From JBBQXK01 sp038209775 (GTDB taxonomy: Bacteria; Pseudomonadota; Alphaproteobacteria; Rhodobacterales; Rhodobacteraceae), in contig JBBQXK010000020.1 in the NCBI GenBank assembly GCA_038209775.1, positions 1-64,000 of the forward strand: a stretch of 64,000 nt of DNA, written 5' to 3'. The translations under genes were made by a program, and so were the position numbers. The notes under the pieces were generated by a model. That model saw only the letters and a program-made list of their open reading frames with translations, was not told the origin of the DNA and made no database searches. Positions 1 to 7,630 of this stretch are shown one piece after another. How positions within the stretch are numbered: position 1 is the first letter of the stretch; every line of letters starts with the position of its first letter.

Positions 1-67
1 GGGACTTCGGAAAGAACGGCCGCAACCGCTCGACCTGCGCTTCGGACAGCCAGAAAAGATCGCTCAT
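1..67 (-). CDS. IS5-family transposase, N-terminal fragment at window edge
   Basis: Only the first 22 codons are inside the window, reading leftwards off the edge. The translated start MSDLFWLSEAQVERLRPFFP is the conserved opening of IS5-family (IS427-type) transposases, DDE enzymes that cut and paste the element. A GGGGAGG ribosome-binding site lies just upstream. Two ATG codons are adjacent (70-68 and 67-65), so the exact start is ambiguous. Whether the gene is intact cannot be seen. Family assignment is from the N-terminal motif only. Confidence 0.75.
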   Translation of the reverse strand, partial: MSDLFWLSEAQVERLRPFFPKS

Positions 68-138
68 CATACCTCCCCACTTTGGAAGCTTGAATCACGC
101 CCCGAGACGTCGCTCAAGCAAATTTATGGGTCCTGACC
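1..138 (-). mobile_element. End of an IS5-family insertion sequence
   Basis: The element includes the transposase start at 67 and about 70 bases of leader. The outer end is inferred to lie near 128-138, where the minus strand reads GGTCAGGACCC followed by an AT-rich stretch; this resembles IS5-group termini I remember, but the matching inverted repeat at the other end is outside the window. The boundary could be off by tens of bases, and no target-site duplication can be confirmed. Confidence 0.45.
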
Positions 139-334
139 GTAGTCCAGTAGTGGTTTTGCCCACATTTGCGTGGATTTCATTTCGTCTCTCACACAGCCCC
201 TTGAGAAAATCCTCCGTGTAAAAGCGACTACCAAACTCTGAAGAAGCGTAATTTTCGAGAGTGAGTGATAATCGTTCAATCATACCCAGCCTAAAGTACT
301 TTCCGTTCCAATCTTCTTGTGGATCAATGATCAT
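95..334 (-). CDS. Small hypothetical ORF, probably truncated by the adjacent IS
   Basis: A 79-codon frame starts at ATG 334-332, overlapping the ettA stop codon as ATGA, so it could be translationally coupled to ettA. The product is polar, with charged patches and no recognised domain. Base composition is clearly more AT-rich than ettA. If the insertion sequence ends near 137, the last 13 or so residues are encoded by IS DNA and the native gene continued beyond it. It may therefore be a decayed foreign gene rather than a functional one. No function is assigned. Confidence 0.4.
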   Translation of the reverse strand: MIIDPQEDWNGKYFRLGMIERLSLTLENYASSEFGSRFYTEDFLKGLCERRNEIHANVGKTTTGLRSGPINLLERRLGA

Positions 335-1986
335 CTCGCAAACCGCTTATACTTCACCCGCTTCGGCTCAATCGACTCCGGCCCCAGCCGCCGCACCTTG
401 TCTTCCTCGTAGGCCTCGAAGTTCCCCTCGAACCATTCCACATGCGCATCCCCCTCGAACGCCAGGATATGCGTGCACAGCCGGTCCAGAAAGAACCGGT
501 CGTGCGAGATGATGATGGCGCAGCCGGCGAAATCCTCGATGGCGGCTTCCAGGGCCTGCAGCGTCTCCACGTCCAGATCGTTGGTCGGCTCGTCAAGGAG
601 CAGCACGTTGCCGCCTGACCGCAACAGCTTTGCCATGTGGACGCGGTTGCGCTCGCCCCCCGACAGGACGCCGACCTTTTTCTGCTGGTCGGTGCCCTTG
701 AAGTTGAAGGCCCCGGCATAGACGCGGCTGTTGATGTCGAGGTCACCAAGGTGGATCACCTCGGCCCCGCCTGAAATCTCTTCCCAAGCCGTCTTGGATG
801 GGTCCAGCGCATCGCGGGACTGGTCGACGTAGGCCAGTTGCACCGTGGTGCCCAGAACGATGGACCCTTCATCGGGCGTTTCCTGCCCGGTGATCATTCG
901 GAACAGGGTGGATTTGCCGGCACCGTTCGGCCCGATCACGCCGACGATGGCGCCGGGCGGCACGGTGAACGTCAGATCCTCGATCAACAGTTTGTCGCCC
1001 ATGTGTTTCTTGAGGCCCGATACCTCGATCACCTTGCCGCCCAGGCGTTCGCCGTTCGGGATGATGATCTGGCTGACGCTGGCACGTTCGCGCACGGTCT
1101 GGCCGGCCATCTCGTTGTACTTGGAAATCCGCGCCTTGGATTTGGCCTGACGCGCCTTGGCACCGGCGCGGATCCATTCCAGTTCCTTTTCCAGAACCTT
1201 CTGCTTGGATTTATCCTCGCGCGCCTCTTGCTGCATCCGCTTGGCCTTTTGCTCCAGCCAGGCGGTGTAGTTGCCCTCATAGGGAATGCCCCGCCCGCGG
1301 TCCAGTTCCAGGATCCACGAGGTGATGTCATCAAGGAAATAGCGGTCGTGGGTGACGATCAGGATGGTGCCCTTGTAGTTGATCAGGTGCTTTTGCAGCC
1401 ATGCGATGGATTCGGCGTCCAGGTGGTTGGTCGGCTCGTCCAGCAGCAGCATGTCGGGCGCCTCCAACAGCAGCTTGGTCAGCGCCACACGGCGGCGCTC
1501 GCCGCCCGACAGGGTTTCGACATCGGCATCATCGGGCGGACAGCGCAGGGCGTCCATCGCGACGCCGACGGATGCCTCAAGCTCCCACAGGTTGGCCGCG
1601 TCGATCTGGTCTTGCAGGGCGGCCATCTCATCCGCCGTCTCGTCGGAATAGTTCATCGCCAGTTCGTTGTAGCGTTCCAGGATGGCGGTCTGCTTGGCCA
1701 CGCCCAGCATCACGTTGCCCTTGACGTCCAGCGTGGGGTCCAGCCACGGCTCTTGCGGCAGGTAGCCGACCTTGGCCCCCTTGGCGGCCCATGCCTCACC
1801 CTTGAAATCGGTGTCCATGCCCGCCATGATCCGCAAAAGGCTGGACTTGCCCGAACCGTTCACCCCCACGACCCCGATCTTGACCCCGGGCAGAAAGTTC
1901 AGGTGGATGTTCTCGAACACCTTCTTGCCACCGGCATAGGCCTTGGACACAGCCTCCATGTGATAGACATATTGGTAGCTGGCCAT
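331..1986 (-). CDS. ettA: Energy-dependent translational throttle protein EttA (ABC-F ATPase)
   Basis: ABC-F protein of 551 residues, close to the 555 of Escherichia coli EttA. Family members bind the ribosomal E site and tune translation to ATP/ADP levels. Two ABC cassettes are visible: the first has Walker A GVNGSGKSS (41-49), an LSGGE signature and LLLDEPTNHLD; the second repeats this with GPNGAGKST, LSGGERNR and LLLDEPTNDLD. Between them lies the charged linker (about 240-320) expected for ABC-F. There are no membrane segments. The C-terminus RVKYKRFAR is typical of the family, so the gene is complete. An AAGGA site precedes the ATG. Confidence 0.95.
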   Translation of the reverse strand: MASYQYVYHMEAVSKAYAGGKKVFENIHLNFLPGVKIGVVGVNGSGKSSLLRIMAGMDTDFKGEAWAAKGAKVGYLPQEPWLDPTLDVKGNVMLGVAKQTAILERYNELAMNYSDETADEMAALQDQIDAANLWELEASVGVAMDALRCPPDDADVETLSGGERRRVALTKLLLEAPDMLLLDEPTNHLDAESIAWLQKHLINYKGTILIVTHDRYFLDDITSWILELDRGRGIPYEGNYTAWLEQKAKRMQQEAREDKSKQKVLEKELEWIRAGAKARQAKSKARISKYNEMAGQTVRERASVSQIIIPNGERLGGKVIEVSGLKKHMGDKLLIEDLTFTVPPGAIVGVIGPNGAGKSTLFRMITGQETPDEGSIVLGTTVQLAYVDQSRDALDPSKTAWEEISGGAEVIHLGDLDINSRVYAGAFNFKGTDQQKKVGVLSGGERNRVHMAKLLRSGGNVLLLDEPTNDLDVETLQALEAAIEDFAGCAIIISHDRFFLDRLCTHILAFEGDAHVEWFEGNFEAYEEDKVRRLGPESIEPKRVKYKRFAR

Positions 1987-2093
1987 GGCGTGATCCTTGG
2001 ATGGGTGGAGGTTGCGCCTGAATAGAGGGATTTCATCAAGCCTTCAACGGGGGATGGGATAGCGGGGTTGGTCGGGCGCAGGCGGCGCACCGG

Positions 2094-3431
2094 GTGTTTT
2101 CGGAACGATGTGGGGTCAGGGTGCGGGCAGGGATCAGATCTTTCGTGACGACGTTGTGGGCGGCCCTGCTGGCTTGCGCTCTGGTAGCCTGTGACCAGCC
2201 GGTCAAACTGGCGCAGACGCCGACGCTGTTCCGCACGGGGCAGGGGTTTCCGATGGATGAGGTGCCGTTGGTCCTGCGCACGGTGGAACCGGAGATCCTG
2301 TATGTCACCGACCGCCGCCCCGACCTGCGTAACGGGCAGGCAATGGGATATGGTTACCAACGGTCGGATTCGATGGCCTACGGTGTGGCGAAGGTGCGGT
2401 TTGGCGATTTCACAAGCTGGCCCGAACTTGTCGCGCGGTCCGGTGGCGGTGACCGCCGGCGCGAAAGCCTGATCACCCAAAGCTATGACGAGCGGGTGCG
2501 TTTTCCCGAAACGCCGTTACCCGTTGTCTTGGAAAACGGGCGCCCCGTTCCCGAAGCCGCCGCCGTCGCCGACTACCGCAATGCCGTCACGGGGTTTCAG
2601 CGCGCCCTTGCCGCACAGTTAAAGATCGCCTCGCGCAAAGAGGTGATCGTCTTCATCCACGGCTTCAACAACGATCTTGACGACGGGTTGGCGACGACGG
2701 CCAGCCTTTGGCATTTCTCGGGTCGGTTCGGGGTGCCGGTCAGCTATTCGTGGCCCGCGGGCAACAAGGGGCTGACCGCCTACATCAAGGACCGCGAATC
2801 GGGCGAATTCTCGATCTACCATTTCAAGGAATTCCTGCGCGCCATGGCAGCGATGCCAGAAGTTGAGAAAATCCATCTTGTGGCGCATTCGCGGGGGGCG
2901 GATGTCACCACCTCGACGATCCGCGAACTGGCCATCTTCGAGGCGGGTGCCGGGCGCGACCCGCGCCGGACGCTCAAGATCGAGACGCTGATCCTGGCCG
3001 CACCCGACCTTGACTTTGGCGTTGTGCGCCAGCGGCTTGCAGCCGAGAATGCGTCGGCGGCGGTGGGGCAGGTGTATCTGTATGTTAACCCCCGCGATGG
3101 GGCGCTTGGGGTGGCGCAGGCGCTGGCGACGGGCACGCGCATTGGCCGGCTGTCGCCCGAAGATCTGACCGAAAAGGAATGGGCCGAGGTCGGGCAGATC
3201 CCCAATGTGCATTTCATCAACGTCGAGGATGCGGGCGGGCGGCTGGGGCATTCCTATTTCCGTGATAACCCGGCGGTGCTGTCGGACGTGGTGCTTACGC
3301 TGCGCACTGGCGCTCTGCCCGGATCGGCACAGCGCCCGCTTGACCCGGTGCGTCGCCAATTCTGGAGCCTTCACGCCAACTATCCCGGCCCTCGCATTGT
3401 GGTCGTGCCCCGAAACAACAGCGACAGGTAG
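2094..3431 (+). CDS. Lipoprotein alpha/beta hydrolase (DUF900-like)
   Basis: The predicted product has a signal peptide ending in a lipobox LVAC (30-33), so it should be an envelope lipoprotein; Asp follows the lipidated Cys, which in enteric bacteria favours retention at the inner membrane. The body is an alpha/beta hydrolase with VIVFIHGFNN (oxyanion region) and the nucleophile elbow AHSRG, as in DUF900-type esterases. Later Asp and His residues (DLDF, GHSYF) could complete the triad. The start is GTG at 2094; GTG 2121 is an alternative. It converges tail to tail on the following acetyltransferase with four bases between them. Substrate is unknown. Confidence 0.8.
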   Translation: MFSERCGVRVRAGIRSFVTTLWAALLACALVACDQPVKLAQTPTLFRTGQGFPMDEVPLVLRTVEPEILYVTDRRPDLRNGQAMGYGYQRSDSMAYGVAKVRFGDFTSWPELVARSGGGDRRRESLITQSYDERVRFPETPLPVVLENGRPVPEAAAVADYRNAVTGFQRALAAQLKIASRKEVIVFIHGFNNDLDDGLATTASLWHFSGRFGVPVSYSWPAGNKGLTAYIKDRESGEFSIYHFKEFLRAMAAMPEVEKIHLVAHSRGADVTTSTIRELAIFEAGAGRDPRRTLKIETLILAAPDLDFGVVRQRLAAENASAAVGQVYLYVNPRDGALGVAQALATGTRIGRLSPEDLTEKEWAEVGQIPNVHFINVEDAGGRLGHSYFRDNPAVLSDVVLTLRTGALPGSAQRPLDPVRRQFWSLHANYPGPRIVVVPRNNSDR

Positions 3432-3435
3432 GGCG

Positions 3436-3924
3436 CTATCGCGGGACCGCCTTGGCAAACCAGTGCTGTGCATAGGGGTTGTCGTTGTAGCGCGCGACAC
3501 TGGTCCACCCGGTTGCGTTGTACAGCGCGACCGCCTCGGTCAGGCAGGCGTTGGTATCCAGTTGCAGGCGCGTCATCCCGAGGTCGCGGGCACGATCCTC
3601 GATGGCCGCCATCATCCGTCGCGCAAGGCCCATACCTCGCGCCGCGGGGGCAATCCACAGACGCTTGACCTCGCCCGTGTCACTGCCGTCCCCGCGCAGG
3701 GCCACGCAGGCCAGGGTCAGGCCGTCCCCATCGGCAATCAGAAAGTCGCCAAACGGCGGGCGCATCGCGTCAAGGTCCGATGTCGCGGCATCGCCGGGGT
3801 CAAAGCCGCCGTCAAACCGTGCATCAAGCTCGGCGAAATAGGCGGCAAGGCAGGCCCGAGCAACGGCTGCCGCAGGATCGGCGCGGGCAATCGTGACGCG
3901 GTCAGGGTTCACCACCAACGCCAT
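3436..3924 (-). CDS. GNAT family N-acetyltransferase
   Basis: Single-domain GNAT acetyltransferase transferring acetyl from acetyl-CoA to an unknown amine. The acetyl-CoA loop is seen in WIAPAARGMGLARRMM, followed by the beta5/alpha4 part LQLDTN and ALYNATGW. The open frame extends upstream to 4044, but I choose ATG 3924 because GGAG precedes it at good spacing and the extra 40 residues have no family character. The product is then 162 residues, normal for the family. It converges on the lipoprotein hydrolase and is divergent from nadD. Confidence 0.8.
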   Translation of the reverse strand: MALVVNPDRVTIARADPAAAVARACLAAYFAELDARFDGGFDPGDAATSDLDAMRPPFGDFLIADGDGLTLACVALRGDGSDTGEVKRLWIAPAARGMGLARRMMAAIEDRARDLGMTRLQLDTNACLTEAVALYNATGWTSVARYNDNPYAQHWFAKAVPR

Positions 3925-4114
3925 CCGCTCCGTCGCACCCGATACCGGGATGACCCCCCGGTTGATCCGGCGGATGGGGGCAGGGGGCGTTTCATGATCG
4001 AAGACCTTAGTCAGCGGACTGCCTGACGCAAGCGGTTTTGCCACCCGCCATTGACATCACGCGGGCCACCGACCGAAAAAGGCAGTCCCGCCGGACCGGC
4101 GGGCGGAGGGCGGG

Positions 4115-4726
4115 ATGCAGGGGTTGCCGGTCGCCACACGCGGCATGGTGGTGGGGCTTCTGGGCGGATCATTCGATCCGGCCCACGCAGGCCACGTCCA
4201 CATCACGCGTGAGGCCCTGAAACGGTTCCGGCTGGACCGCATCTGGTGGCTTGTGACGCCGGGCAACCCGTTGAAATCGGTCGGCCCGGCCCCCCTGAAG
4301 GCGCGGCTGGCACAGGCGCGCGCGGTGATGAGGCATCCACGCGTCACGGTCACGGATATCGAGGCACGGCTGGGCACAAGGTACACCGCCGAAACGTTGG
4401 CCCGGTTGCAGGCAATCTATCCCGGCGTCAGGTTCGTCTGGCTGATGGGGGCCGACAATCTGGCGCAGTTCCACCGCTGGGACCATTGGCAGGACATCAT
4501 GGGATCGGTGCCGGTGGGTGTGCTGGCCAGGCCGGGGGGTGCGGCACGGTCGCGCCTTGCCCCGGCTCCGCGCATGTTCGCAGGTCACCGCCTGCGCCAG
4601 ACCGCCGCGACCACGCTGGGCCGCCACTCGGCCCCCGCCTGGTGCTTTGTCAACCTGCCGATGGTCGACCTGTCGTCGTCGGCGATCCGCGCAAAGGGTG
4701 GCTGGCGCGCCGGTCCGGGCAACTGA
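4115..4726 (+). CDS. nadD: Nicotinate-nucleotide adenylyltransferase
   Basis: Transfers AMP from ATP to nicotinate mononucleotide to make deamido-NAD, the penultimate step of NAD synthesis. The nucleotidyltransferase motif GGSFDPAHAGHV lies near residues 17-28, and the C-terminal SSSAIR motif near 190 is the second conserved phosphate-binding segment. Length (203) fits NadD. A GGAGGG site precedes the ATG. In many alphaproteobacteria nadD sits with rsfS and rlmH; they are not here, so it appears to stand alone. Confidence 0.92.
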   Translation: MQGLPVATRGMVVGLLGGSFDPAHAGHVHITREALKRFRLDRIWWLVTPGNPLKSVGPAPLKARLAQARAVMRHPRVTVTDIEARLGTRYTAETLARLQAIYPGVRFVWLMGADNLAQFHRWDHWQDIMGSVPVGVLARPGGAARSRLAPAPRMFAGHRLRQTAATTLGRHSAPAWCFVNLPMVDLSSSAIRAKGGWRAGPGN

Positions 4727-4735
4727 CCATGACGG

Positions 4736-5719
4736 TCAGGGAACAAGCCGCGGTGCCGGTCCCAGCGGCAGCGGCCCCAGCCGCATCTGCCCTCCGGCAA
4801 AGACCAGCGGCAAGGTGATGCGCCCGGGCTTGGGCGATGCCTCGGCCAGACGGCGGGCAAGTTCGGCCCAGGTCGGTGCGATCTCGGGCCTGAGCACACC
4901 CGTGGCCACGGCCAGTGCGATGGCGCTGTCCCACCCCGTCAGCCCAAGGTCGATCTGCCCCGCCGCCAGCCCATCGGCATCGGCAGTGATCTGCCCCGTC
5001 GCTTCGGCCACAAGGTCACCCCAGACAAACCGCGCCTCCTTCACCTCGATCATGACGGGTCTGGGCTGGGTATCGCCGGCATATCGGTCAAGGGGCGCGG
5101 AAAATCCGATGAAGGCATCCAGCCGCAGGGTGGCATCGCCCTCGGGCAAGGGGCGGTCGACGGGGGCGACGAGAAGCCCCGGGTCGGGCCGCAGGCCCGT
5201 CACGTCCAGCCCGATCTCATGCGTATTGGTGCGCGCGCCGTCGCGCCGGGTGGCAAGTCGCAGGCTGCCGACGGCCACCCCCGGCAAACCTTCGGCCCGC
5301 AACCCCAGCCCGGCCCCGATCACCACGATCCGGTCCAGCGCCACGGCACGCGACGGCGTGACGATCAGGCTGGCCTGCAACTTGTCCGCCGTCGCCACCA
5401 GTACCGTGCCATCGGGCAGGGTCAGCCGCTGTTCTGTCGGAAAGGCCGCGATCAGGTGCCATGGTTTGTAGCTGAGCGCGAACACCTGCACGAACGGCGC
5501 CTGCCAGACCACCTCACCCGGCGTGCCCACCACAAGGCCGGTCAGAGTCAGGTCGAACCTGTTGGGAAACCCCGCGACATCGGCCCCCGCCGCCTGCACC
5601 CCGGGTGGCGCGGATGCGAGCCAGCCCCGCACGGCACGTTCCAGCGCCGTAGCCCCGACAAACCAGTACCCTCCCCAAAGGCCCGCCGCCACCAGCACCG
5701 CCCACAACAGTCGCCGCAT
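4736..5719 (-). CDS. DUF2125 domain-containing protein
   Basis: 327-residue protein starting at MRRLLWAVLVAAGLWGGYWF, a short N-terminal membrane or signal segment. The rest is predicted periplasmic and beta-rich. The opening after the anchor (W..GATALERA...WLA), GFPNRFDLTL and the later IDLGLTGWD pattern match the DUF2125 family common in Rhodobacterales, whose function is unknown. The frame continues upstream to 6259 but that part is antisense to the next gene and is not used. It converges on nadD with nine bases between the stop codons and is divergent from the ChaC-like gene. Confidence 0.8.
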   Translation of the reverse strand: MRRLLWAVLVAAGLWGGYWFVGATALERAVRGWLASAPPGVQAAGADVAGFPNRFDLTLTGLVVGTPGEVVWQAPFVQVFALSYKPWHLIAAFPTEQRLTLPDGTVLVATADKLQASLIVTPSRAVALDRIVVIGAGLGLRAEGLPGVAVGSLRLATRRDGARTNTHEIGLDVTGLRPDPGLLVAPVDRPLPEGDATLRLDAFIGFSAPLDRYAGDTQPRPVMIEVKEARFVWGDLVAEATGQITADADGLAAGQIDLGLTGWDSAIALAVATGVLRPEIAPTWAELARRLAEASPKPGRITLPLVFAGGQMRLGPLPLGPAPRLVP

Positions 5720-5773
5720 ACGCTGCCCCTTCCGCTTTGCCCCGGCGCTGTTATCTAGGGCGTCAGGGCAGCG

Positions 5774-6352
5774 ATGGGAATGTGCGAAACGGTGATGCAG
5801 GCGGCGATGTGGGTGTTTGGCTATGGCTCGCTGATCTGGGACCCGGGCTTTGCGGTGGCCGAGCGGCGGGTGGCGCGGGTGCACGGCTGGCACCGCAGTT
5901 TCTGTATGCGGTCGGTCCACTATCGCGGCACTGCCGCCGCGCCGGGGCTGGTGCTGGCGCTGGACCGCGCCGAGGGGGCGTTTTGTGACGGCGTGGCGTT
6001 CCGGGTGCCCAAGGGGGCCGAGGCGGCAACCCTGGCCTATCTGCACGACCGCGAGATGATCTCGGACGCCTATCTGCAGGCGGAACTGCCCTGCACCCTG
6101 CAGGGCGGCCCGGTGGTGCAGGCGGTTGCCTTTGTCATCAATCAGGCCAACAGCCAGTATTGCGGCCGCCTGACACCCGAGGAACAGGCGGCGATCATCG
6201 TGGCCTCGACCGGGGTCCGGGGGCCGAACCGCGACTATCTTTATGCCACTGTCACGCATCTGTCCGACCTAGGGATCGGCGACGCCGACCTTGCGGCACT
6301 GGCTGCACGGGTGCGTGAAATCACTGGCGAAGGACCGGTTGGCGGTTGCTAG
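5774..6352 (+). CDS. chaC: Gamma-glutamylcyclotransferase, ChaC-like
   Basis: ChaC-family enzymes split glutathione (gamma-Glu-Cys-Gly) into 5-oxoproline and Cys-Gly in the cytosol. Seen here are the GYGSLIW glycine loop, RVHGWHRSFC, the catalytic-region YLHDREM with its Glu, and YLYATVTHLSDLGI, all in family order. The length of about 190 suits the family. ATG codons at 5774, 5780, 5795 and 5807 are all in frame; the homologous region begins only at the last one (MWVFGYGSL), so the true start may be 5807. Confidence 0.88.
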   Translation: MGMCETVMQAAMWVFGYGSLIWDPGFAVAERRVARVHGWHRSFCMRSVHYRGTAAAPGLVLALDRAEGAFCDGVAFRVPKGAEAATLAYLHDREMISDAYLQAELPCTLQGGPVVQAVAFVINQANSQYCGRLTPEEQAAIIVASTGVRGPNRDYLYATVTHLSDLGIGDADLAALAARVREITGEGPVGGC

Positions 6353-6409
6353 GCTGCGGTGCGGCATCCTATGGTCCGGCTCAGGCAAAAAGGGGCCCAG
6401 AACAGCCTG

Positions 6410-7627
6410 ATGGACAGAACCAGCCAATCAAACGGGCCGTCCTTTTCGCAGCCCCTGCGACCGATCGTGTCGATGCTGGCCGTACTGGTGCTGGTGACGG
6501 CAGGCGTCTGGATCGGGCGCAGCGTGATTTTCGGTATCTTCGAGGTGAACCCCTGGCTGAACGGGTTCATCGCGGGCGTGTTCCTCTTGGGTGTGGTCAC
6601 CTGTTTCTGGCAACTGGTGCAACTGGCGCAGTCGGTGGTCTGGATCAAGGGCTTCGTCGGGCGGCGCGCTGGGTTTGACGCGCGCAATGCGCCGCAATTG
6701 CTGGCCCCGCTGGCAGCGCTTCTGGCACAGCGGGCGGCGCGAATGCAGATCTCGACGATCTCGCAACGGTCGATCCTCGATTCCGTCGCCACCCGCCTGG
6801 ACGAGGCGCGCGAGATCACGCGATATCTCGGTAACCTTCTGATTTTCCTTGGCCTTCTTGGCACTTTCTACGGCCTTGCCACCACCATCCCGGCCATGGT
6901 CGACACCATCCGCAACCTCGCCCCGGCAGAGGGTGAAAGTGGCGTCGATGTTTTTTCCAAACTGATGAAGGGGCTGGAATCACAGCTTGGCGGGATGGGC
7001 ACGGCGTTTTCATCGTCGCTTCTGGGGCTGGCCGGGTCGCTGGTGGTGGGGATGCTGGACCTGTTCGCGGGCCACGGGCAGAACCGGTTCTACCGCGAGT
7101 TGGAGGAATGGTCGTCCACCATCACCCGCGTTGGCCTTTCGCCGTCTGATATGGGCGGTGAGGGCGAGACGTCGGGCGACGGCGGCATCCTGTCGGGTCA
7201 GCTTGAGGCACTTGCCGCCGTGGTCGAGCGGGGCGAGGCGGCGCGCGGTGCCGCCGATGCGCGGGTGGTGGCGTTGATCGGCACCATCGACCGGCTTGTC
7301 GCACGGCTGGAAGCCGAAGGCAGGCAAGACCCCGCGCTGCTGGTCCAGCAAGACCGCACCGCAGCGGCACAGGCCGCGTCGCTGGACCGGATCGCGGCGG
7401 GGCAAGAGGCGGCGGCGCTGTCGCTGGCCGCGCTTGCGGCCCCCGAAGGCGGCCCGCATGTCGATGCCGAAAGTCGGATGCGCCTGCGGTCGATCGACGT
7501 GCAACTGCTGCGTATCCTTGAGGAAATCTCGGCGGGGCGGCAGGAAAGCATCAGCGACCTGCGCACCGACCTTGCCGCCCTGACCGCCGCAATCCGGCAA
7601 TTGGGCCGTGGCGCGGGGGCGCGGTAA
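6410..7627 (+). CDS. MotA/TolQ/ExbB-like proton-channel protein
   Basis: Membrane protein of about 405 residues with hydrophobic segments near residues 17-41 and 49-70 and a further pair around 150-215. The GLLGTFYGLATTIPAM segment is the hallmark of the MotA/TolQ/ExbB channel domain, which couples proton flow to work on the envelope. An Ala/Arg-rich C-terminal tail of about 170 residues, probably coiled coil, follows. The frame opens at GTG 6359, but ATG 6410 has an AAGGGG site and is preferred. The OmpA-like partner starts three bases after the stop, so the two are surely one operon. Confidence 0.82.
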   Translation: MDRTSQSNGPSFSQPLRPIVSMLAVLVLVTAGVWIGRSVIFGIFEVNPWLNGFIAGVFLLGVVTCFWQLVQLAQSVVWIKGFVGRRAGFDARNAPQLLAPLAALLAQRAARMQISTISQRSILDSVATRLDEAREITRYLGNLLIFLGLLGTFYGLATTIPAMVDTIRNLAPAEGESGVDVFSKLMKGLESQLGGMGTAFSSSLLGLAGSLVVGMLDLFAGHGQNRFYRELEEWSSTITRVGLSPSDMGGEGETSGDGGILSGQLEALAAVVERGEAARGAADARVVALIGTIDRLVARLEAEGRQDPALLVQQDRTAAAQAASLDRIAAGQEAAALSLAALAAPEGGPHVDAESRMRLRSIDVQLLRILEEISAGRQESISDLRTDLAALTAAIRQLGRGAGAR

Positions 7628-7630
7628 GCG

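Noticed and set aside
838..2025. 395-codon plus-strand reading frame
   Set aside because: Antisense to ettA and without recognisable motifs.
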